This document shows positions 1 through 5,062 of a stretch of 5,062 nucleotides of DNA, one piece after another. Source of the DNA: WTXA01 sp041741995. Lineage in GTDB: Bacteria; Bacillota; TC1. The stretch is from positions 1-5,062 of the forward strand of contig JBGSJN010000114.1 of the NCBI GenBank assembly GCA_041741995.1, written 5' to 3'. Made by a program: the position numbers and the translations under genes. Below the pieces are notes generated by a model. It did not search any database and was not told the origin of the DNA. It was given only the letters and a program-made list of their open reading frames with translations. Positions within the stretch are counted from its first letter, which is position 1. The number at the start of each line of letters is the position of its first letter.

Positions 1-19
1 TATTGGATCCGGATATGAG

Positions 20-50
20 AAATACTTTTAGAAAAAAAGAAAAAGTATTT
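20..50. repeat. Inverted repeat upstream of the lectin gene
   Basis: AAATACTTTT at 20-29 is the exact reverse complement of AAAAGTATTT at 41-50, separated by an A-rich 11-nt loop. The right arm is followed by GAGTAAG rather than a T-run, so this is not a standard intrinsic terminator on the + strand. It lies 15 nt before the ribosome binding site of the 78-2075 gene. It could be a 5'-UTR hairpin, a regulator binding site, or the remnant of an upstream terminator. The pairing is seen directly; the role is unknown. Confidence 0.55.
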
Positions 51-65
51 GAGTAAGAAACAGAC

Positions 66-71
66 AAGGAG
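66..71 (+). promoter_or_regulatory. Ribosome binding site that decides the start of the lectin gene
   Basis: AAGGAG at 66-71 lies 6 nt before the ATG at 78. An in-frame TTG at 72 directly abuts this motif, so it would have no spacing and is unlikely to be used. The ATG at 78 is therefore the better start. Confidence 0.85.
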
Positions 72-77
72 TTGAAC

Positions 78-2075
78 ATGAATTTATCAAGGAAATCAGT
101 GATGAACACTGCTTCAATATTAATAGCAGTAACATTGATTGCTGGTATTGGGTTTTTTACTATTGACCAAAAGGCTGATGGTAAAACAATAGCAAGCAAT
201 GGAATTTATGGTTATCTGAATAAGCCTAGCAGTATTGAATTCGATAGCTTAGGCAATATGTATATAGTCAATGATCTCAATACAAGCATTACTAAAGTGG
301 AACCTGATGGTTCAATAACAGTAGTTAACAGCGGTGGTGCTTATGGTACTTTTAATAATATTTCTGATATTGAATTTGATGCACAGGGAAATATGTATAT
401 TTCAAACTTGGGTTCAAATACTATTAATAAAATTACACCAGGTGGTGTCCTATCAGTTATTGCAAATAATGGTATATATGGAGCACTAGCCTCACCAAGT
501 AACTTAGAATTTGATGCTAATGGTAATCTGTTCATAGCTAATAATACGCAGATAAATAAGATCACACCACAAGGTGTGATAACAGTTGTTCAAAGTGGTG
601 GGATTTATGGTGATTTTGTCAAGATTGAAGATATATCCTTTGATAATGAAGGAACAATGTGTATTACTGATAGTGATTCTATGAGTGTTACAGTTATACC
701 ACCTGTAGATGAGGATATATTAGTATTGGAATTTGATGCTCCAGTATATGATACAGCTTTTGATTCTAATGGTAATGTATACATTGCTGAATCAAATAGA
801 ATTCATAAAATCACTGAGAGTGAGGTAATTACAATCTCTGATGGTGAGGCTTATGGAGAGCTGAAATCAATTAGAGATATTGAATTTGATAGTCAAGGTA
901 ATTTGTATATAGCTAATAGTGGAAATAATTCAATTAATAAGATAGTTAATTACAGTGGCGTTTATGCTATCCGTTCAAAAAATAGCAATCTATTGATGGA
1001 TGTCTATAATTCAGGAAAAGATAAGGGCACTAATATTATACAATGGCCTGCTACTGGTGGAGCGAATCAAAAATGGACATTTGAACTATTAGATAATGGT
1101 TATTATAAGATTACTTCTGTTCTTAATCCTACTTATTCTTTAGATGTCTATAATGCTGGAGCTGAGCTTGGCAACAGGGTTATTCAATGGACTTATCATG
1201 GTGGAACAAACCAACAATGGAAGTTGATAGAGAACACGGATGGGACTATTTCCTTTATGTCTAGATTGGCGGTCGAAGGTAATGATAGCATTGGTCCTAC
1301 AAATTATCTCTTGGATGTTTATGGTGGAGGTAAGGATCAAGGCGTTAATGTCATACAATGGACGGGACACTATGGTGATAATCAGAAATGGTATCTTGAT
1401 TCTTTTGTAAATCATAATGTTACATATGATTCTAATGGCGGAAGTGCAGTTGCAGCTGGTCAAGTTGAAGCTTACTCCTTGTTAACACAACCAACAGCTC
1501 CTACTAAGGCTAACTCTCTATTTGATGGATGGTTTAAAGATGAAGCCCTTACTCAAAAATGGGATTTTTCTAAGGACAGGATGCCGGCAAATGATATTAC
1601 TCTTTATGCTAAATGGATAAAAAGCTTTAATGGGACATATGTTATTCGTTCAAAGAATAGTAACTTAGTTATGGATGTATTTAACCAAGGCCAATTAGAA
1701 GGTGTTAATATTATCCAATGGCCTGAAAATGGGCAAACTAACCAACAATGGAAGTTTGAATCATTAGGTAATGGTTATTACAAGATAACTTCTGTTCTTA
1801 ATCCTACATTTTCACTAGATGTGTTTAATAGAGGCTTAACTCTAGGTAATAGAGTGATTCAGTGGACTTATCATGCAGGCACTAATCAACAATGGAAGAT
1901 TATTGATAATACTGATGGTTCTGTTTCCTTTATGTCTAGACTGGCTGAAGAGAATGGTACTGGTTACTTGTTGGATGTTTATAATGGTGGCACGGATCAA
2001 GGGGTTAATGTGATTCAATGGACGGCACATTATCGCGATAATCAGAAATGGTTACTTGAAGATGTGGTAAGATAA
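78..2075 (+). CDS. Secreted propeller-repeat / ricin B-type lectin / InlB-repeat protein
   Basis: This is a 665-residue protein that probably binds carbohydrate outside the cell; no catalytic domain is visible. Residues 1-10 carry Arg and Lys and are followed by a hydrophobic stretch (about 11-28). That fits a signal peptide or N-terminal anchor; there is no lipobox Cys and no clear AxA cleavage site. Residues 41-292 hold six repeats built around GxYGxL...IEFDxxGNxYIxN...INKI, resembling NHL-type beta-propeller blades; the fourth is degenerate. Residues 294-443 form a ricin B-type lectin (CBM13-like) domain with three repeats, each with an (M/L)DV Asp (D308, D356, D413) and a QxW (331-333, 379-381, 436-438). 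Residues 447-513 match an InlB B-type (Listeria-Bacteroides) repeat, from VTYDSNGG to ITLYAKW. Residues 518-663 are a second three-repeat lectin domain (D533, D581, D633; QxW at 556, 604 and 656). The gene stands alone, closed by its own terminator. The family assignment comes from motifs; the ligand cannot be read from the sequence. Confidence 0.92.
   Translation: MNLSRKSVMNTASILIAVTLIAGIGFFTIDQKADGKTIASNGIYGYLNKPSSIEFDSLGNMYIVNDLNTSITKVEPDGSITVVNSGGAYGTFNNISDIEFDAQGNMYISNLGSNTINKITPGGVLSVIANNGIYGALASPSNLEFDANGNLFIANNTQINKITPQGVITVVQSGGIYGDFVKIEDISFDNEGTMCITDSDSMSVTVIPPVDEDILVLEFDAPVYDTAFDSNGNVYIAESNRIHKITESEVITISDGEAYGELKSIRDIEFDSQGNLYIANSGNNSINKIVNYSGVYAIRSKNSNLLMDVYNSGKDKGTNIIQWPATGGANQKWTFELLDNGYYKITSVLNPTYSLDVYNAGAELGNRVIQWTYHGGTNQQWKLIENTDGTISFMSRLAVEGNDSIGPTNYLLDVYGGGKDQGVNVIQWTGHYGDNQKWYLDSFVNHNVTYDSNGGSAVAAGQVEAYSLLTQPTAPTKANSLFDGWFKDEALTQKWDFSKDRMPANDITLYAKWIKSFNGTYVIRSKNSNLVMDVFNQGQLEGVNIIQWPENGQTNQQWKFESLGNGYYKITSVLNPTFSLDVFNRGLTLGNRVIQWTYHAGTNQQWKIIDNTDGSVSFMSRLAEENGTGYLLDVYNGGTDQGVNVIQWTAHYRDNQKWLLEDVVR
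198..953 (+). repeat. Six propeller-type repeats within the lectin protein
   Basis: Repeats start near residues 41, 86, 131, 173, 218 and 255, at a spacing of about 37-45 residues. The shared core is (N/G)G(I/A)YG...(I/L)EFD..GN.(Y/F)I.N...INKI.P.G...V. Repeat 4 (ISFDNEGTMCITDSD) has lost the GN and the INKI tail, and repeat 5 lacks the GxYG lead-in, so the unit is decaying in the middle. Six units fit a six-bladed beta-propeller of the NHL/SMP-30-like kind. That fold is an inference from spacing and motif. Confidence 0.8.
957..1406 (+). repeat. Ricin B-type lectin module, copy 1
   Basis: This stretch encodes residues 294-443, three internal repeats ending in NQKW, NQQW and NQKW. It is closely related to the module at 1629-2066 at protein and DNA level. 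For example, a 20-nt string starting ACTTCTGTTCTTAATC is identical in both. The third repeat carries a short insertion (GNDSIGPTN, residues 401-409) that is shorter in copy 2. Confidence 0.85.
1416..1616 (+). other. InlB B-type (Listeria-Bacteroides) repeat domain between the lectins
   Basis: Residues 447-513 follow the pattern of the InlB B-repeat/Flg_new family. They begin with VTYDSNGGSAV, continue through a QPTAPTK segment and LFDGWFKD, and end with ITLYAKW. This small beta-grasp-like module is common in surface proteins of Gram-positive bacteria and usually acts as a spacer or adhesion unit. Only one copy is present, sitting exactly between the two lectin modules. Confidence 0.85.
1629..2066 (+). 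repeat. Ricin B-type lectin module, copy 2
   Basis: This stretch encodes residues 518-663 and repeats the layout of copy 1, with near-identical openings (VIRSKNSNL versus AIRSKNSNL) and endings (QGVNVIQWT...DNQKW in both). All three sub-repeats keep the DV Asp and the QxW motif, so both copies look intact as glycan-binding folds. The similarity indicates duplication of a whole module inside the gene. Confidence 0.85.
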
Positions 2076-2085
2076 TAAAAAATAT

Positions 2086-2124
2086 AAAAGACGTTAATTA
2101 TTTGATTATGATTAACGTCTTTTT
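2086..2124 (+). terminator. Intrinsic terminator of the lectin gene
   Basis: AAAAGACGTTAAT at 2086-2098 pairs perfectly over 13 bp with ATTAACGTCTTTT at 2111-2123 around a 12-nt loop. The 3' arm runs into a T-rich end. It begins 10 nt after the stop codon and so ends the lectin transcript. The sequence on the opposite side is A-rich, so it could also act on the - strand, though no - strand gene is seen here. Confidence 0.9.
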
Positions 2125-2126
2125 AT

Positions 2127-2166
2127 TGTCACCAAATATTTAAAACTTAACAATAAAATAGTGACA
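2127..2166. repeat. Short inverted repeat ahead of the leader promoter
   Basis: TGTCAC at 2127-2132 and GTGACA at 2161-2166 are reverse complements separated by 28 nt of AT-rich DNA. The right half lies about 27 nt before the TG of the extended -10 element. It could be a paired operator, but 6-bp arms occur by chance in this much sequence, so the call is weak. Confidence 0.25.
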
Positions 2167-2192
2167 CTAAAACCAATTCGAAAGAATGTATA

Positions 2193-2201
2193 TGATATAA
2201 T
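2193..2201 (+). promoter_or_regulatory. Extended -10 promoter for the glucan synthase gene
   Basis: TGATATAAT at 2193-2201 is a perfect TATAAT with the TGn extension. No good -35 hexamer sits 16-18 nt upstream, which is tolerated by extended -10 promoters. Transcription would start near 2208, giving a leader of about 225 nt before the ATG at 2433. It is the best promoter candidate between the first terminator and the downstream gene. AT-rich DNA produces such matches by chance, so this remains a prediction. Confidence 0.6.
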
Positions 2202-2336
2202 GGTAATAGATAATACTTAATTATGGTTTGGATTCAGATAACATCAAAAGAAAAACCCGGGAAATATTATAGTTAATAATTGAAAAAGAATATAATAGTA
2301 AAATAAAATTTGGGTTTTCCTGAAGATTATGAATCT

Positions 2337-2370
2337 AAAAACCTACATAGGGTAGGTTTTTGTGTTTTTT
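2337..2370 (+). terminator. Intrinsic terminator inside the leader, upstream of the glucan synthase gene
   Basis: AAAAACCTAC (2337-2346) pairs perfectly over 10 bp with GTAGGTTTTT (2352-2361) around a 5-nt loop, followed by TGTGTTTTTT. It lies downstream of the candidate promoter and 62 nt before the start codon, on the same strand as the gene. Transcripts from that promoter must therefore read through it to reach the gene. The lectin gene already has its own terminator at 2086-2124, so this second one is better explained as a regulatory terminator. Confidence 0.85.
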
Positions 2371-2417
2371 ATTGAGTTAATTAATGGATATATGAACATG
2401 CCGGTAGTAAATTATTT

Positions 2418-2423
2418 AGGAGG
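2418..2423 (+). promoter_or_regulatory. Ribosome binding site of the glucan synthase gene
   Basis: A perfect AGGAGG sits 9 nt before the ATG at 2433 and fixes this start. No other in-frame start upstream has comparable support. Confidence 0.9.
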
Positions 2424-2432
2424 AAATATATC

Positions 2433-5062
2433 ATGAATAGCATCAACGCAATATTATCAAATTTAGGAATATTTATATTATTCATATTTATTATATTATT
2501 TATTCTGTGGTTTTTTCTTAAAAGAACCACAGCAAACAACAAATTGAATATGCAAGACGTTCTTCTCTCTGGAGAAGAACTTGAAAAACATGCCCAAAAT
2601 AAAGCTAGAGAACACACTATAACATCACAACCTAAATATCAGTCCTGGCCTATTACACAATTAAATGCCAACTATGATATGATAATATCCGTTTATAAAG
2701 AGCTAAACGAAGATATACAAAAAAAGAGACCTATACCTCCAGCAGCTGAATGGCTGCTAGATAATTTCTACATAATTGAAGAACAGGTAAAAGGGCTAAG
2801 ACGTGACTTAAACAAAAAAAACTTTATGCAACTACCAGTTTTAAAAAATGGAGATCTTAAAGGACAAGCACGTATATTTGCAATAGCTGTAGAAATAGTA
2901 TCCCATACTGATGGACAAATTGACGATAAAGTAATATTGGAATTTCTAACTGCCTACCAGACACAAAACATTCTTTTTGACAGAGAAATATGGGCTATGC
3001 CATTAGTAATTAGGCTTGCTTTATTGGAAAAAATCAGATTTCTAAGCGAAGATATTAAAAAAACAAAAAACAACTGGTATAAAGCAGATCGCACATATAA
3101 ACAATGGCTCGAAAATGACGAAGAAGTTCACAAACAATTTCTAATAACCTTTAAAGATAACCTTAATAAAATGGAAGAAATAAACCCTTCATATATTGAA
3201 CATTTACTATATAATATCCGTAGATCAGGAAAAAGTAATGTAAATGTTCTTCAGATAATGGATAAAGTATTAAAGAAATTTGGCACGACCACAGAAAAAA
3301 TTACAAATAAAGAACACAATTATCAATCTGTTAAGACAGTTTCCATGGGTAATTGTATATCAAGTCTGCATTTTATGACAACTATGGACTGGGCGGATTT
3401 ATTTGAAAATGCTAGCTACATAGAAAAAATATTAGTTCAAGATCCCCTTAATATTTATAAAGACATGGATATAGATACTAGGAATCATTACCACGCAAAA
3501 ATTCAAGAACTTGCTGCAAGATTTAGAGTATCAGAACTTTACCTGGCCCAAAAAGTACTTGATTTGTCTAATCAAGCACTAGAAGAAACACCACTAGAAA
3601 AAAGAAACGATCCAGTAGAGCGAAGAACTTGGCATATTGGTTACTATTTACTAGGGAAAGGGCTAGAAGAACTAGAAAAAACTCAAGAAAAGAAAATTGA
3701 AATTATTGAAAAACTAGGAAAGTTTGTATTAAATAAACCGGAAGTTATATATTTCACATCAACTATTACCTTAACATTTCTAATAATTGCTATTGGTATT
3801 AGATTCATATTCATGACCACCATTACAAACCAATTAATTTTAGCAATTATTGCTAGCTTAGTATTGTTCATCCCTTCTAGTGAAATCGCAGTTATAGCAG
3901 TTAATTGGATAATATGTAAAGCCATAAAGCCTACAGTCTTTCCTAAAATGGCATTAAAAGCTGGAATTCCAAAAAATCTGAGCACCATAGTAGCCACACC
4001 AACATTGCTATCTGATGAAAGTACTGTAGAAGAACTACTAGCTAGAATGGAAAGTAACTATCTCACCAACCGTGAGGATAATTTGTACTTTGTTCTAATT
4101 GGGGCCTATGCTGATTCCCAAAGTACGAATATAAAAAACGGGAAAATGATAGTAGAAAAAACTATGAGTGGCATAAAAAAATTAAATGAAACTTATGCTA
4201 AGGGAAGTGACGATAAATTCTACTTTTTCCATAGAAGAAGTCTTTTTAATGAAGAAAATTCAAAATGGTTCGGCTGGGAGAGAAAAAGAGGAGCTCTCTT
4301 AGAGTTTAATGATATGCTACTAGGTGCCGAAGATACTAGCTTTGGCTACTTCTCAGCTAGTCTGAAACATTTAGCTAATGTTAAATATATAATCACTTTG
4401 GATAGTGACACTATCCTACCAATAAGTATGGCCAAAAAAATGATAGGAAGTATGGCTCATCCTTTAAATTGTCCAGTAATTGATAAAAATAGAGGCATGG
4501 TTGTAGAGGGATATGGTCTTATGCAACCACGGATACAAGTAGAACTAGAAAGTTCCAATAAAACTTTGTTTTCAAGGATTTTTGCTGGTCAAGGAGGAAT
4601 AGATCCTTATGCAAATGCCATATCTGATGTTTATCAGGATCTGTTTGGAGAAGGCAGTTATACAGGAAAAGGCATATATGACTTAAAAGTATTCCAAAGT
4701 GTACTTAAAAATACTATTCCAGAAAATACAGTCCTAAGTCATGATTTGCTTGAGGGATCCTATGTACGTACAGGTTTAGTATCAGATCTAAAACTAATGG
4801 ATTCTCATCCCTCACAATACAACGGATCCGCTTCAAGAATATATCGTTGGACACGTGGAGATTGGCAACTATTCCCATTTCTATTCAAAAAAGTAATAAA
4901 TGCTAAGAATGAAAAAATAAGAAATCCACTTTCTACATTATCAAAATGGAAGATTTTAGACAATCTAAGAAGAAGCCTCGTTGCTCCTTCATTGATGGTT
5001 TTATTGGCACTGAGTTTTAGTATACTTCCAGGAAGTATATTAGTCTGGTTAACTCTGTTTTT
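2433..5062 (+). CDS. ndvB: Cyclic beta-1,2-glucan synthase family protein, N-terminal part (cut by window end)
   Basis: The reading frame is open to the right edge, giving 876 codons of a protein whose family is usually 2,800 residues or so. Members are inner-membrane enzymes that build beta-1,2-glucan from UDP-glucose (GT84), with a C-terminal GH94-like part that acts on chain length. Residues 9-29 form a first membrane segment. About 70-430 is the conserved N-terminal region, with PPAAEWLLDNFYIIEEQV, REIWAMPLVIRLALLEKIR and TWHIGYYLLGKG. Membrane segments follow at about 438-460 and 468-493. The GT84 domain (about 515-835) shows GWERKRGALLEFN (614-626), the TLDSDT DxD motif (D657, D659), GEGSYTGKGIYD (739-750), HDLLEG (770-775) and R802-x-x-R-W806 leading into TRGDWQ. 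A fourth hydrophobic segment begins near 850. The catalytic motifs are intact. The GH94-like part is off-window, so cyclic versus linear product cannot be decided. Expression probably depends on the leader terminator at 2337-2370. Confidence 0.93.
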   Translation, partial: MNSINAILSNLGIFILFIFIILFILWFFLKRTTANNKLNMQDVLLSGEELEKHAQNKAREHTITSQPKYQSWPITQLNANYDMIISVYKELNEDIQKKRPIPPAAEWLLDNFYIIEEQVKGLRRDLNKKNFMQLPVLKNGDLKGQARIFAIAVEIVSHTDGQIDDKVILEFLTAYQTQNILFDREIWAMPLVIRLALLEKIRFLSEDIKKTKNNWYKADRTYKQWLENDEEVHKQFLITFKDNLNKMEEINPSYIEHLLYNIRRSGKSNVNVLQIMDKVLKKFGTTTEKITNKEHNYQSVKTVSMGNCISSLHFMTTMDWADLFENASYIEKILVQDPLNIYKDMDIDTRNHYHAKIQELAARFRVSELYLAQKVLDLSNQALEETPLEKRNDPVERRTWHIGYYLLGKGLEELEKTQEKKIEIIEKLGKFVLNKPEVIYFTSTITLTFLIIAIGIRFIFMTTITNQLILAIIASLVLFIPSSEIAVIAVNWIICKAIKPTVFPKMALKAGIPKNLSTIVATPTLLSDESTVEELLARMESNYLTNREDNLYFVLIGAYADSQSTNIKNGKMIVEKTMSGIKKLNETYAKGSDDKFYFFHRRSLFNEENSKWFGWERKRGALLEFNDMLLGAEDTSFGYFSASLKHLANVKYIITLDSDTILPISMAKKMIGSMAHPLNCPVIDKNRGMVVEGYGLMQPRIQVELESSNKTLFSRIFAGQGGIDPYANAISDVYQDLFGEGSYTGKGIYDLKVFQSVLKNTIPENTVLSHDLLEGSYVRTGLVSDLKLMDSHPSQYNGSASRIYRWTRGDWQLFPFLFKKVINAKNEKIRNPLSTLSKWKILDNLRRSLVAPSLMVLLALSFSILPGSILVWLTLF

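Larger units (their letters stand above)
2208..2432 (+). promoter_or_regulatory. Structured 5' leader with competing antiterminator and terminator (unidentified attenuator or riboswitch candidate)
   Basis: Several nested helices can be drawn by eye. GGTTT (2225-2229) plus GATTC (2231-2235) pair with GAATC (2331-2335) plus AAACC (2339-2343). AAAACCC (2252-2258) pairs with GGGTTTT (2312-2318). TATTATA (2265-2271) pairs with TATAATA (2291-2297). The outer helix uses bases of the 5' arm of the terminator at 2337-2361, so the two structures exclude each other. GGTTTT at 2313-2318 could also pair with AAAACC at 2338-2343 as an alternative antiterminator. This arrangement is typical of a transcription attenuator controlling the gene at 2433. 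I see no T-box sequence, no convincing RAT site of the BglG family and no riboswitch core that I can name. It might also simply be a short RNA ending at the terminator. Confidence 0.5.

Noticed and set aside
72..77. TTG at 72 as the start of the lectin gene
   Set aside because: It directly abuts the AAGGAG motif with no spacing, while the ATG at 78 has a proper 6-nt spacer.
1140..1463. Open frame on the - strand across the first lectin module
   Set aside because: It is antisense to a well-supported coding region with clear domain motifs, and its translation matches nothing recognisable. A similar antisense frame at 1842-2030 mirrors it because the lectin modules are duplicated.
2171..2192. 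AACCAATTCGAAAGAATG resembles part of a c-di-GMP-I (GEMM) riboswitch, where a similar GAAA-capped stem occurs
   Set aside because: The rest of the conserved GEMM core is missing, and the piece lies upstream of the predicted transcription start. The match is likely chance around a GAAA tetraloop-like string.
2329..2355. An 8-codon ORF (MNLKTYIG) overlapping the leader terminator, which could be an attenuation leader peptide
   Set aside because: There is no convincing ribosome binding site and no run of a regulatory codon; the ORF is short enough to arise by chance in the hairpin.
2325..2361. RAT-type antiterminator site (BglG/LicT family) overlapping the terminator
   Set aside because: Only the AAAACCTA end is similar to known RAT sites; the GGATTGTTACTG-like 5' half is not present at the right distance.
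2381..2617. Open frame on the - strand across the start of the glucan synthase gene
   Set aside because: Its hydrophobic translation reflects the AT-rich membrane-segment codons read in reverse; it overlaps the RBS and N-terminus of a confident gene. The frame at 3683-3997 on the - strand is rejected for the same reason.

Overview
The window is AT-rich and gene-sparse, with strong AGGAGG-type ribosome binding sites and intrinsic terminators ending in U-tracts. Together with the protein families present, this suggests a low-GC Firmicute, most likely an anaerobic clostridium. That assignment is an inference from style; no rRNA or marker gene is present.

Layout, all on the + strand. Positions 1-77 are a short upstream region with a 10-bp inverted repeat and a ribosome binding site. 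Positions 78-2075 encode a 665-residue exported protein. It has an N-terminal hydrophobic export segment, six propeller-type repeats, a ricin B-type (CBM13-like) lectin domain, an InlB/Listeria-Bacteroides-type repeat and a second ricin B-type lectin domain. No catalytic domain is visible, so it looks like an extracellular carbohydrate-binding or adhesion protein. A strong 13-bp intrinsic terminator closes this gene at 2086-2124.

Positions 2125-2432 hold no gene that I can support. They contain an extended -10 promoter (TGATATAAT, 2193-2201) and then a leader of roughly 225 nt. The leader has nested helices and a clear intrinsic terminator (2337-2370) upstream of the next gene. The 5' arm of this terminator can instead pair with either of two upstream segments. 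That is the layout of a transcription-attenuation device or riboswitch, and I could not match it to any known class. It is the most interesting item in the window.

Positions 2433-5062 (running off the right edge) are the first 876 codons of a very large membrane glycosyltransferase of the cyclic beta-1,2-glucan synthase family (NdvB/ChvB/Cgs). The N-terminal region, three membrane segments, the GT84 catalytic domain with its DxD and RxxRW motifs, and the start of a fourth membrane segment are visible. The expected C-terminal GH94-like part lies outside the window.

The two genes are separated by a terminator and a separate promoter, so they appear to be independent transcription units. Both concern cell-surface carbohydrate (one binds glycans, one makes a glucan), but nothing in the sequence links them functionally beyond adjacency.
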